The position numbers and the translations under genes are program-made. From the NCBI GenBank assembly GCA_000431135.1, contig HF987895.1:87269-118339 (forward strand): a stretch of 31,071 nt of DNA. The letters run 5' to 3'. Under the pieces are notes generated by a model. That model was not told the DNA's origin and did not search any database. It worked only from the letters and a program-made list of their open reading frames with translations. Of the stretch, positions 16,415 to 23,413 are shown one piece after another. This stretch comes from Clostridium sp. CAG:590 (GTDB taxonomy: Bacteria > Bacillota > Clostridia > Lachnospirales > Lachnospiraceae). Every line of letters starts with the position of its first letter. Within the stretch, counting starts at the first letter, position 1.

Positions 16415-16449
16415 AGATCTACCCAATACATCTTGAGTAGATCTTTATT
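16410..16449. terminator. Bidirectional terminator
   Basis: A perfect 13-bp inverted repeat, AATAAAGATCTAC (16410-16422) and GTAGATCTTTATT (16437-16449), with a 14-base loop. It contains the stop codon of the pseudouridine synthase gene and lies 10 bases beyond the convergent recombinase gene. The stem ends in A/T-rich flanks on both sides. Confidence 0.8.
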
Positions 16450-16459
16450 GATAGAACGA

Positions 16460-17521
16460 TTAATTTTTATTATTCTTTTCACGCAGTGTAACAGCATCTT
16501 TTGCTTTCATACGTTGCCAATCATCAATATCTGCGTAATGCTTTTTCGTTGTATTCACATCTTTATGTCCCAAAACATCTGCAACCAAATAGATATCTGA
16601 TGTCTGTTGATATAAAGCCGTACCATAGGTACTTCTGAGCTTATGCGGGGTGATTTTCTTTGATGGAGTTGTAATGGCTGCATACTTCTTGACCATATTC
16701 TCAACAGACCGAACAGTTATTCTTTTCCTCTGTGAACTAAGGAATAGTGCATTTTCATGACCTTCCCGTGGTACAATACCTTTTCTTTCTTTCAAATAAG
16801 GAATTAACGCCTCGCGTGCTTCTTCACCAAAATACACATATGATTCATAACCGCCTTTTCGAACTACCTTGATTCGGTCATAATCAAAATCAACATCATT
16901 GATATCCAGACCAACACATTCAGATACCCGGATACCGGTTCCAAGCATCAAAGTTAGCAATGCCAAATCTCGTTTCTTGTTTTTTTCATGATATGCTTGT
17001 TGATGGTTGGTTAATTTGTTACCGTACTCAACATTATCCAGAAATTGAGCTACCTCATTGGTTTCCATCCGGACAATCGCCTTATCGTGAATCTTTGGCA
17101 TATCAACTAATAGAGCCGGGTTGGAATCAATATGACCATTCTTATATAGATATGCAAAAAACATCCTTAACGCTGTTAATTTGCGTTTTAAAGCCCGCTC
17201 ATTATTTGTATATTGATGACCGTCTTTTATATAAACCTTGAGGTAATCCATATATTCCTCAATGTCTTCAGATTCAATCTGGTCAATTACAGAAAGAGGA
17301 ATATCTTTCATTTCTTGATTCTTTAAAGAGGGATTAGAGGAAATAAGGAATTCAAAAAAAGTCTTAAGATCACGTGCGTAGCCTAAACGTGTGCGTGGAG
17401 CCTTTGAATATTCAATTGCACGGAAGTATGTAGATACATATTTCGGTAATTCGCTTAATACATCACGCATTAAAAGTACATTGTGAATTGCTTCCTCCTG
17501 ATGATAAGTTTGTTCTGCCAT
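16460..17521 (-). CDS. Tyrosine recombinase, XerC/XerD-like
   Basis: A site-specific recombinase of 353 residues with a SAM-like core-binding domain (about 25-130) and a catalytic domain (about 150-335). All catalytic residues are visible: Arg198 in GTGIRVSE, Lys222 in VRKGG, His293 and Arg296 in PHKLRSTYG, His319 in LGHKDVNTT, and nucleophile Tyr329 in HYAD. It is longer than the roughly 300-residue XerC and XerD because of extra residues at the N-terminus and between the domains. AAAGGAG precedes the ATG. No att-like repeats or phage genes are near, and the gene has its own good promoter, so a housekeeping role such as chromosome dimer resolution is plausible. A domesticated integrase is the alternative. 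Confidence 0.88.
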   Translation of the reverse strand: MAEQTYHQEEAIHNVLLMRDVLSELPKYVSTYFRAIEYSKAPRTRLGYARDLKTFFEFLISSNPSLKNQEMKDIPLSVIDQIESEDIEEYMDYLKVYIKDGHQYTNNERALKRKLTALRMFFAYLYKNGHIDSNPALLVDMPKIHDKAIVRMETNEVAQFLDNVEYGNKLTNHQQAYHEKNKKRDLALLTLMLGTGIRVSECVGLDINDVDFDYDRIKVVRKGGYESYVYFGEEAREALIPYLKERKGIVPREGHENALFLSSQRKRITVRSVENMVKKYAAITTPSKKITPHKLRSTYGTALYQQTSDIYLVADVLGHKDVNTTKKHYADIDDWQRMKAKDAVTLREKNNKN

Positions 17522-17583
17522 AATAAAAGCTCTCCTTTTTCGTTAAACCTGTGTTTTGCGAATAGTTTAATTTCATTGATATA

Positions 17584-17612
17584 ATATTACGACACCCTTT
17601 TCTCATTGTCAA
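17584..17612 (-). promoter_or_regulatory. Sigma-A promoter of the tyrosine recombinase gene
   Basis: Read on the - strand: TTGACA (17607-17612), 17-bp spacer, TAATAT (17584-17589). It gives a leader of about 55 bases before the recombinase ATG. Confidence 0.75.
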
Positions 17613-17698
17613 TGCTTTTTATCTAAACTGCAAAACTCTCTATCGTATGACTAACAAGTATGATATACTATACTGTATGATTAAAAAGGAAATTCATT

Positions 17699-17743
17699 AT
17701 GGAAAGGAAACTTAAATTTCTATGGATACACAAAAATTATTAA
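17699..17743 (+). other. Possible 14-residue leader ORF overlapping the ttcA-like start
   Basis: ATG 17699 follows AAAAGGA with proper spacing and reads MERKLKFLWIHKNY, then TAA at 17741-17743. It overlaps the first 22 bases of the ttcA-like gene in another frame. The ttcA-like ATG has the weaker, more distant site (GGAAAGGAAA inside this ORF). It could couple translation, or be a chance ORF. Confidence 0.3.
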
Positions 17744-18444
17744 GTTATCTTAGACAATGTATACAACAATATAATATGATACAATCCGGTGATGTTATCG
17801 CTGTGGGTCTATCCGGCGGAAAAGACAGTATGACCATGCTATATGGATTAAAAAAATTACAGGCATTCTATCCTGAAAAATTCGACCTCGTTGCCATATA
17901 TGTAGATCTTGGAATAGACTCAAATGCCAAACAGGTTATTCCGGTTATGGAACAATACTGCGCATCGTTGCAGGTGCCATTTCATACAATCCAAACACAA
18001 ATCTATCCGATCATATTCAAGGAACGCAAAGAAAAGAATCCTTGCTCCTTATGTGCCAAGATGCGAAAAGGTGCATTAAATGAATATGCATTATCCGTTG
18101 GCTGCAACAAAATTGCATATGCACATCATAAAAATGATTTCATTGAAACAAGTATTATGTCATTATTCTTTGAAGGACATTACTATTGTTTCCCTCCGGT
18201 AACGCATCTTGATCGTACAGGTTTAACGCTTATCCGTCCTATGTTGTTCATAGATGAAAAAGAAATTAAAGGATTCGCATATAAAAATAATATACCCGTT
18301 CTACACAATCCATGCCCGGCTGACGGATACACCAAGCGTCAGGAAATAAAAGAATTCTTGCAGGAAACCAAGCTAAAATATCCGGATCTGCAAAAAAATC
18401 TAAATAGCGCTCTTCTACATTACTTTGAAGAAACTGCAGAATAA
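17722..18444 (+). CDS. TtcA-family tRNA sulfurtransferase (PP-loop, Fe-S)
   Basis: This family uses ATP to activate a tRNA base and insert sulfur; TtcA itself makes 2-thiocytidine at position 32. The 240-residue protein has the PP-loop SGGKDS (31-36), a second ATP-contact segment IAYAHHKNDFIET, and three Cys in the TtcA pattern: Cys108 and Cys111 in PCSLC, and Cys198 in HNPCPADG, which hold the Fe-S cluster. Its length is shorter than E. coli TtcA (about 310) but usual for the clostridial group. Substrate is inferred from the family; other tRNA or sulfur-relay uses are possible. The 3' end overlaps the convergent yneA-like gene by 25 bases, with no terminator between. Confidence 0.85.
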   Translation: MDTQKLLSYLRQCIQQYNMIQSGDVIAVGLSGGKDSMTMLYGLKKLQAFYPEKFDLVAIYVDLGIDSNAKQVIPVMEQYCASLQVPFHTIQTQIYPIIFKERKEKNPCSLCAKMRKGALNEYALSVGCNKIAYAHHKNDFIETSIMSLFFEGHYYCFPPVTHLDRTGLTLIRPMLFIDEKEIKGFAYKNNIPVLHNPCPADGYTKRQEIKEFLQETKLKYPDLQKNLNSALLHYFEETAE

Positions 18445-18764
18445 ACAGGAACCATCAGATAACACCCGGCATGTATCTGATCATCCTTTAATTGATTGAT
18501 CTCTATTACTTCGTCCATATAATCCTGATAAACTGCCTCAGAGGTTGCATACTCTTCTGCAATTGATGTCAATGTGTCCCCAGGTTGGATCTCAATCGCC
18601 TGAAAACTCTTCTCATATTCTACACTCTCATTTGCATGTACAAATTGTCTTCCCCCGATAAAAGTAAATGTAAGAATCAAAATAAATCCAAACATTAACA
18701 TAATATTATTATTGTGAACTCTCTTGTGATTTGATCTTCTAACATGCGTATTATCTGCTCTCAT
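18420..18764 (-). CDS. yneA: YneA-like cell division suppressor with LysM domain
   Basis: A 114-residue protein: a basic N-terminus, one membrane helix (about residues 21-40, MLMFGFILILTFTFIGG) and a LysM peptidoglycan-binding domain (about 58-107, starting IEIQPGDTLTSIAEEYA). YneA of Bacillus has this architecture and transiently blocks septation during the SOS response. The start at 18764 follows AAAGGAG with 9-base spacing; a further in-frame upstream ATG at 18821 would lie inside the promoter. It is divergent from lexA and its promoter contains LexA-box-like sites, which supports the identification more than the sequence itself does. It lacks close similarity I can claim to Bacillus YneA outside LysM and TM. 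Confidence 0.8.
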   Translation of the reverse strand: MRADNTHVRRSNHKRVHNNNIMLMFGFILILTFTFIGGRQFVHANESVEYEKSFQAIEIQPGDTLTSIAEEYATSEAVYQDYMDEVIEINQLKDDQIHAGCYLMVPVYSAVSSK

Positions 18765-18789
18765 ATCTTTTCTTCTCCTTTGTCCAATT

Positions 18790-18803
18790 CGAATATTTGT
18801 TCG
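18790..18803. promoter_or_regulatory. LexA (SOS) box 1
   Basis: CGAATATTTGTTCG, close to the Gram-positive consensus CGAAC-N4-GTTCG. It lies just downstream of the expected yneA transcription start. Confidence 0.75.
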
Positions 18804-18811
18804 TTTTCTGT

Positions 18812-18840
18812 ATTCTATCAAACAGGTGTTCGTTTGTCAA
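18812..18840 (-). promoter_or_regulatory. Sigma-A promoter of the yneA-like gene
   Basis: Read on the - strand: consensus TTGACA (18835-18840), 17-bp spacer, TAGAAT (18812-18817). The whole of LexA box 2 lies inside the spacer. Confidence 0.8.
18819..18832. promoter_or_regulatory. LexA (SOS) box 2
   Basis: CAAACAGGTGTTCG, a one-mismatch match to CGAAC-N4-GTTCG, positioned between the -35 and -10 of the yneA promoter, where bound LexA would block RNA polymerase. Confidence 0.78.
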
Positions 18841-18848
18841 TACATTTT

Positions 18849-18862
18849 CGAAAATATGTTCG
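18849..18862. promoter_or_regulatory. LexA (SOS) box 3
   Basis: CGAAAATATGTTCG, one mismatch from CGAAC-N4-GTTCG. It is next to the -35 of yneA and upstream of the lexA promoter. Confidence 0.72.
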
Positions 18863-18875
18863 GAATATTCGTTCG
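18862..18875. promoter_or_regulatory. LexA (SOS) box 4, weaker
   Basis: GGAATATTCGTTCG keeps GAA-N6-GTTCG-type spacing but has two mismatches. It abuts box 3 and is part of a 13-base-period direct repeat of GTTCGGAATAT (18858-18868 and 18871-18881). It lies 11 bases upstream of the lexA -35. Confidence 0.5.
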
Positions 18876-18885
18876 GAATATATGT

Positions 18886-18914
18886 TTGCTTTTTTCAATT
18901 ATTTATGGTATTAT
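18886..18914 (+). promoter_or_regulatory. Sigma-A promoter of lexA
   Basis: TTGCTT (18886-18891), 17-bp spacer, TATTAT (18909-18914) with extended -10 TGg. The leader would be about 90 bases. Confidence 0.6.
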
Positions 18915-19010
18915 ATATATCAGTATTATATGTTTTTGAATTATATGTATTGGTATATAAGGATTAATACTTTACATACCGATATAGCACCATTTTTAAG
19001 GAGGTTTTTT

Positions 19011-19622
19011 ATGCCGGGTAAGATCAGTTCCAAGCAACAAGAGATATTAGATTATATTAAGGAGAATATATTACAGAAAGGATATCCGCCTTCTGTTCGA
19101 GAGATATGCGAAGCAGTCAGGTTAAAGTCTACCTCTTCTGTCCATTCCCATTTAGAGACATTAGAAAAGAATGGATATATTCGTCGCGATCCAACAAAGC
19201 CACGTACAATTGAGATTTTAGATGATTCGTTCGGTTTATCCCGACGTGAGTTAGTGAATGTTCCGATTGTTGGTCAGGTAACCGCCGGTGAACCGATTTT
19301 AGCGGTAGAGAATATCGATGGATATTTTCCTGTTCCACCGGAATATTTACATAACAAGACAACATTCATGCTAAAAGTTAAGGGCGAGAGCATGATCAAT
19401 GCCGGCATCTTTGACGGAGATTTAATTTTAGTCGAGGAACAGCCTACAGCCCGGAATAGCGAGATTGTCGTTGCCTTAGTAGATGACAGTGCAACTGTGA
19501 AGCGTTTCTTCAAAGAAGATGGTCATTATCGTCTTCAACCTGAGAATGACTATATGGATCCAATTATCGTGAATAATGTTTCTATTCTTGGAAAAGTAAT
19601 CGGTCTTTTCCGAACATTCTAA
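19011..19622 (+). CDS. lexA: LexA, SOS response repressor
   Basis: LexA represses DNA-damage genes and cleaves itself when RecA is activated. ATG 19011 follows AAGGAGG; the frame is open further upstream, but that extension would run through the operators and promoter. The 203-residue protein has the N-terminal winged helix (KQQEILDYIKENI, PPSVREICEAVRLKSTSSVH) and a peptidase S24 domain. The cleavage site is Ala92-Gly93 in VTAGEP; the catalytic pair is Ser127 in GESM and Lys164 in ATVKR. Several boxes lie upstream, so it is expected to regulate itself and the divergent yneA-like gene. Confidence 0.97.
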   Translation: MPGKISSKQQEILDYIKENILQKGYPPSVREICEAVRLKSTSSVHSHLETLEKNGYIRRDPTKPRTIEILDDSFGLSRRELVNVPIVGQVTAGEPILAVENIDGYFPVPPEYLHNKTTFMLKVKGESMINAGIFDGDLILVEEQPTARNSEIVVALVDDSATVKRFFKEDGHYRLQPENDYMDPIIVNNVSILGKVIGLFRTF

Positions 19623-19646
19623 CCAATAACATTTTATCAATATAAA

Positions 19647-19693
19647 AATTACCTGGTATTTCTCCCCTCTTGGGATCGTCATACCAGGTAATT
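19647..19693. terminator. Terminator between lexA and the convergent small gene
   Basis: AATTACCTGGTAT (19647-19659) and ATACCAGGTAATT (19681-19693) form a perfect 13-bp stem with a 21-base loop. On the - strand it is followed by TTTATATT, so it fits best as terminator of the HD-GYP operon, and probably serves lexA too. Confidence 0.75.
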
Positions 19694-19746
19694 CTATCTA
19701 TTCGATATAGTAACAACACATTGTGTTATATATTATTCTAAGATTC

Positions 19747-20076
19747 TTATGCAATAATAACGTCACAATAGAATCCTTCTCTATCTTCCTTACAGGTAGC
19801 ATATCGATACCGCACCATATTGCCTTCATTGAACCGGATAAAATATGCAGAATAATGATATCTTGTCTGTTCCATAAAATAATTCATAATTGTCACAGCT
19901 TTTTCAACAGAATATTGTTTTAATTTAATATCCACAATATATCGATTCGATTTGACTAATATATTATGTCTTTCAATATCATCCAGATCCTGTAATGCCG
20001 TATTCAAGATTCCTTTTGTAACATCACCCGCTGTTAAATGTATTTTATTCACATATTCATTCATTACAGAAACCAT
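19747..20076 (-). CDS. Small protein of unknown function after the HD-GYP gene
   Basis: A 109-residue soluble protein starting at ATG 20076, six bases after GGGAGG. I do not recognise a family. It has no membrane segment or signal peptide. The C-terminal half (YHYSAYFIRFNEGNMVRYRY, then ATCKEDREGFYCDVIIA) looks like alternating beta-strands; the N-terminal half is helical. The gene begins 26 bases after the HD-GYP stop codon and ends before a good terminator, so the two genes form an operon tail. A role with the HD-GYP protein is possible but only positional. Confidence 0.72.
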   Translation of the reverse strand: MVSVMNEYVNKIHLTAGDVTKGILNTALQDLDDIERHNILVKSNRYIVDIKLKQYSVEKAVTIMNYFMEQTRYHYSAYFIRFNEGNMVRYRYATCKEDREGFYCDVIIA

Positions 20077-20102
20077 ATTCATCCTCCCACGCAAATATAC
20101 AT

Positions 20103-21290
20103 CTAATAAATTTCATGATCCGGCATTGATTTTAGAATTTGTTTGAACTTATCAAAATTATCTATAAAAAGCTTAACAACATCCGGGTCAAACTGCGTTC
20201 CACTCTGTCGCACAATCTCATTATAAGTATCTTCCAGTGACCATCCTTCCTTGTAGTATCGCTGTGATGTCAAAGCATCAAACACATCACATACTGCCAT
20301 CAAACGGCTAATATATGATATATCTTCTCCCTTCATTCCCAGATATCCGGAACCATCCCAGCGTTCATGATGTTCTAACGCAATGGTCTTAGCAATCTTC
20401 ATAATGTCTCCCGGACATTTTGCAAGAAGTGCTTCCCCATACAAAACATGATTCTTCATAATTGCATATTCTTCGTCCGTTAACTTGTCCGGCTTGTCTA
20501 ATATCTCTTCCGGTATCATCAACTTACCAATATCATGCATCATGGCTGCAACAGATAATTTGTCAACATAATCCGTAGTGAATCCGGATGCCTCGCCTAA
20601 TACACGCATGTATTCAGCAACACGGCGTATATGATCACCGGTTACTTTCGATTTGCTCTCGGAAATCTCCGCAAACGCATATATCAACTCTTCCTGGCTA
20701 TGAACCAGATCATGGTTTGCGGCAATGGTCTTATTAAGCATGACCATATTCCGGTCTACAATATAATAAGCAAATAATGTCGTAACCAAAACCAATACAA
20801 TTCTTAAAAAAACACCATAAATCAGAGCTTCAGAAAAACTAACATATTCAACACAAACCTCTCCTGCCAATACATAATACCGCAAGACCATTGTTATAAA
20901 TACGCAAATACAATCAATCAGCGTCGTTGCTACAATCAGTTTTCGATCACAATACAATGTTGCAATCAGAAGCGGAAGAATGACTAACACAATAAAATTA
21001 TAAGATATAAATGTAGACAGCAGAAATACAACGGATAAAATACACATGATCACATAATATTTGATCCATTGCTTTTCTAAATGCATAACATTGACCAACA
21101 CAGACGGAATTAATAATAATATAATGCTCCCGGCAAATGTAATAATAACAGACGGTGTATCATAATTATAGTAGTCTGTCACAGAAAACATTCCCAGCGA
21201 AATTAAAAACAAAATAGTAATACGTAGGCATTTGGCTGCTACCTTATTCACTTCCAAATTATTCTTTCGAATCAATAAATCTCTATCCAT
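20103..21290 (-). CDS. Membrane-bound HD-GYP domain protein
   Basis: Putative cyclic-di-GMP phosphodiesterase. The N-terminal 180 residues hold about six membrane helices without a recognisable sensor domain. A short coiled linker (about 185-212) leads to an HD-GYP domain (about 205-390). Metal-site residues are visible: His220 in TGDHIRR, His252-Asp253 in MMHDIGKL, His281, His307-His308 in HHERWDG, and Asp335 in AVCDVFDAL. The signature GYP is GYL here (315-317). The proline is not a metal ligand, so activity may be retained. The start has GGGGGA 5 bases upstream. It follows rsfS after 51 bases on the same strand. Confidence 0.88.
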   Translation of the reverse strand: MDRDLLIRKNNLEVNKVAAKCLRITILFLISLGMFSVTDYYNYDTPSVIITFAGSIILLLIPSVLVNVMHLEKQWIKYYVIMCILSVVFLLSTFISYNFIVLVILPLLIATLYCDRKLIVATTLIDCICVFITMVLRYYVLAGEVCVEYVSFSEALIYGVFLRIVLVLVTTLFAYYIVDRNMVMLNKTIAANHDLVHSQEELIYAFAEISESKSKVTGDHIRRVAEYMRVLGEASGFTTDYVDKLSVAAMMHDIGKLMIPEEILDKPDKLTDEEYAIMKNHVLYGEALLAKCPGDIMKIAKTIALEHHERWDGSGYLGMKGEDISYISRLMAVCDVFDALTSQRYYKEGWSLEDTYNEIVRQSGTQFDPDVVKLFIDNFDKFKQILKSMPDHEIY

Positions 21291-21341
21291 ATATCCCCCA
21301 GAACTTCTCTCATAGCTATGTTGCTTATACCGTTAAACTAC

Positions 21342-21689
21342 TTACAGATCCTCAATGGCAATCACTTTTCCATCCATCCATATCTTCTCTAAATTATAGA
21401 ACAAACGATCCTCCTCATTAAATACATGCACAATAATATCATTGAAATCCATCAAAATCCAATTAGCAGCCTGATATCCTTCAACCTGTCTCGGATGAAT
21501 CCCCTGCTCATGTAATTTTTCTTCTACACAATCTGCCATTGCCTGAACCTGATTACGATTCGTTCCGCTTGCAATAATAAAATAATCTGCCATAACAGAC
21601 ACATTCGATATATCAATGACTTTGATATCTTTTGCTTTCTTATCATCTAATGCAGCTATTGCAATCTTGGCCATCTCATTACTATTCAT
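21342..21689 (-). CDS. rsfS: Ribosomal silencing factor RsfS
   Basis: RsfS binds ribosomal protein L14 and blocks subunit joining when nutrients are short. The 115-residue product shows the family segments DISNVSVMADYFIIASG, NRNQVQAMAD, QVEGYQAANWILMDFNDIIVHVF and the RLFYNLEKIW end. Start 21689 is chosen because AAGGAG sits 6 bases before it; the in-frame ATG at 21704 is part of that site. It follows yqeK after 33 bases, the usual nadD-yqeK-rsfS order. The LytR-type gene often found between yqeK and rsfS in Clostridia is absent. Confidence 0.95.
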   Translation of the reverse strand: MNSNEMAKIAIAALDDKKAKDIKVIDISNVSVMADYFIIASGTNRNQVQAMADCVEEKLHEQGIHPRQVEGYQAANWILMDFNDIIVHVFNEEDRLFYNLEKIWMDGKVIAIEDL

Positions 21690-21722
21690 ATATATCTCCT
21701 TCATCTAACAATATTTTGTATA

Positions 21723-22295
21723 TTATTCTCTTCTTAAAGCGCAATAATATTCGTATGTCTCTTTTGTGATCGGATCAACCGCTGCTCCTTTTTTACACAA
21801 ATAATGCATACTATTATGCAATATATGTAACAAACATTGATCCAAATCAGTATATGCTTCTTTTCGGATCAGATCCATTTCAGGTAAAACCAAACGATTC
21901 GGTTCAATAAAATCAGCTATATATACAATCTTCTCTAATGTAGTCATAGCCGGATGTCCGGTCGTATGATAAGTAATTGCGGATAAGATCTCCTGATCTG
22001 TAACACCATATTTCTCTTTGGCATACACCGCAGACAACTTTGCATGCAACAACTCCGGATTCTTATATTCACATTCCGAGATTGGAATACCTCTCTTTTC
22101 ACATTTGGATATCTTCTTGTCATTCGGAACATATTTGGCACAATCATGCAGAAGCCCCGCGATCAAAGCCTTATCATAGTCCACACCAAACATAAATGCC
22201 ATTGTTCCCGCAGTATACTCAACACCAAGAGAATGTTCAAACCGTTTGGCAGGAAGCTTTTCCTTCAGTTTCTCTCTCATCTCTAATCTATCCAT
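21723..22295 (-). CDS. yqeK: YqeK-family HD hydrolase (Ap4A hydrolase)
   Basis: HD-domain enzyme of the family that hydrolyses diadenosine tetraphosphate symmetrically to two ADP. The 190-residue product has RFEHSLGVEY (His21), LLHDCAKY (His50-Asp51), the LLHAKLSA segment, TYHTTGHPAMTTLEKIVYIAD and the DFIEPNR motif. Start 22295 is preferred since GGGAG lies 8 bases upstream; ATG 22310 precedes that site. A promoter sits immediately upstream within the nadD terminator, so it can be transcribed separately from nadD. Confidence 0.93.
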   Translation of the reverse strand: MDRLEMREKLKEKLPAKRFEHSLGVEYTAGTMAFMFGVDYDKALIAGLLHDCAKYVPNDKKISKCEKRGIPISECEYKNPELLHAKLSAVYAKEKYGVTDQEILSAITYHTTGHPAMTTLEKIVYIADFIEPNRLVLPEMDLIRKEAYTDLDQCLLHILHNSMHYLCKKGAAVDPITKETYEYYCALRRE

Positions 22296-22332
22296 CGTAT
22301 AATCTCCCATTACATGAAATCAAACAAGGTTT

Positions 22333-22361
22333 ATTATAACAAAAAATGTAGTGAATTTCAA
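22333..22361 (-). promoter_or_regulatory. Promoter of yqeK-rsfS, embedded in the nadD terminator
   Basis: Read on the - strand: TTGAAA (22356-22361), 17-bp spacer, TATAAT (22333-22338) with TGt before it. The -35 lies in the loop and the spacer contains the distal arm and T-tract of the preceding terminator. Confidence 0.65.
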
Positions 22362-22374
22362 CGAAACCACTACA
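22341..22374 (-). terminator. Intrinsic terminator after nadD
   Basis: On the - strand TGTAGTG (22368-22374) pairs with CACTACA (22347-22353), extended by weaker internal pairing, followed by a run of six T (22341-22346). Confidence 0.75.
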
Positions 22375-22382
22375 CTTTTATG

Positions 22383-23015
22383 CTAGATATATAATTGTTT
22401 TTGTCTAATATACGCAAGTACATCCTCATCAAGATATGTATTAAGATAAGACATTATTGATTCTTGTTTTTCCACTACGGATTGCATCAGTTTTTTGCGA
22501 ATTTCACTGGAAGAACAACGAATAATCGGGCAATCTACCACATAAAATGCAGCATGATTGAATTCATGTTGTATCGCGTGCATCCGGTCAACAATCAGAG
22601 ACTTCGACACATCATCTCTCGCTGCCACTAAAAAGGTTGCTAAATTCACTAATTGACCCGGTTCTTTCCATTGAAGAAAATGAATCAAAGAATCTGCACC
22701 CATAATAAAATAGAATTCATGTTGTGGATATCTCTTCTTTAACAGTGCAAGCGTATTACAGGTATAAGTTGCCCCATCCTGCTTCAATTCAAAATCAGAT
22801 GCCTTAAAATATGCATATGGCTCTATTGCCATTTCAACCATATGATATCGATCTATCCCCGAAACAATCTCGGTATTATCTTTATATGCCGGAATATGAT
22901 TGGGCATAAACCAAACTTCATCTAAATGATACTGCTCATATGCACTTTGTGCAATTTGAATGTGACCTTTATGAATGGGATTAAATGTACCACCCATGAT
23001 TCCGATTTTACACAT
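22383..23015 (-). CDS. nadD: Nicotinate-nucleotide adenylyltransferase NadD
   Basis: It adenylates nicotinate mononucleotide to deamido-NAD in NAD synthesis. The nucleotidyltransferase signature GGTFNPIHKGH is at residues 8-18 with both His of the (H/T)xGH motif. FYFIMGADSLIHFLQWKEP is the second typical segment, and CSSSEIRKK near the C-terminus is the SxxxxR-type ATP site. The length of 210 residues is standard. ATG 23015 follows GAGGG at about 10 bases; a TTG two codons upstream is possible. It lies 45 bases after yhbY and ends in a terminator. Confidence 0.95.
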   Translation of the reverse strand: MCKIGIMGGTFNPIHKGHIQIAQSAYEQYHLDEVWFMPNHIPAYKDNTEIVSGIDRYHMVEMAIEPYAYFKASDFELKQDGATYTCNTLALLKKRYPQHEFYFIMGADSLIHFLQWKEPGQLVNLATFLVAARDDVSKSLIVDRMHAIQHEFNHAAFYVVDCPIIRCSSSEIRKKLMQSVVEKQESIMSYLNTYLDEDVLAYIRQKQLYI

Positions 23016-23060
23016 AAACAATCCGCCCTCTGTTAGTTGACATAACTATATTATTGTAAA

Positions 23061-23351
23061 TTATTTAGGAAGTTCAATCTTTGGTTTCTTCTTATTCATC
23101 CGATATAACACAATTTTCTTTCCAATTACCTGTACAACCTGTGATTTGGTACGTTCTGCAATTGTCTGTGCAATAATCTTCGGATCATCTAAACAATTTT
23201 TCAAAACACTGATCTTGATCAACTCTCTTTTCTCAATCGCTTCATCAACAGAAGTGATCAATTCCGGTGTTACACTGGATTTGCCAACGTTAATGATTGG
23301 ATCCATCGTCATTGCCAATCCCTTTAAATAAGCGCGCTGCTTACTAGTCAT
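23061..23351 (-). CDS. yhbY: YhbY/CRM-domain RNA-binding protein
   Basis: A 96-residue protein of the CRS1/YhbY family, associated with the pre-50S ribosomal subunit. It shows TSKQRAYLKGLAMTMDPIIN, VGKSSVTPELITSVDEAIEK, the ELIKISVLKN strand and the VQVIGKKIVLYR end. ATG 23351 is chosen because the family starts at MTSKQR; the open frame upstream has no support. It sits between obg and nadD, 62 bases after obg, in the order normal for clostridia. Confidence 0.93.
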   Translation of the reverse strand: MTSKQRAYLKGLAMTMDPIINVGKSSVTPELITSVDEAIEKRELIKISVLKNCLDDPKIIAQTIAERTKSQVVQVIGKKIVLYRMNKKKPKIELPK

Positions 23352-23413
23352 AATATATATCCTGCCTTTCCTGCTATTCCAATCCAATATCTGATATTGA
23401 TATTTCAATGATA

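Noticed and set aside
16460..17521. Tyrosine recombinase as a sign of an integrated element
   Set aside because: There are no att-like direct repeats, no tRNA target and no phage or conjugation genes nearby, and the flanks are housekeeping genes.
18744..19010. In-frame upstream extension of lexA of 89 codons
   Set aside because: It would run through the LexA boxes and both promoters. The ATG at 19011 has AAGGAGG and gives the standard LexA length.
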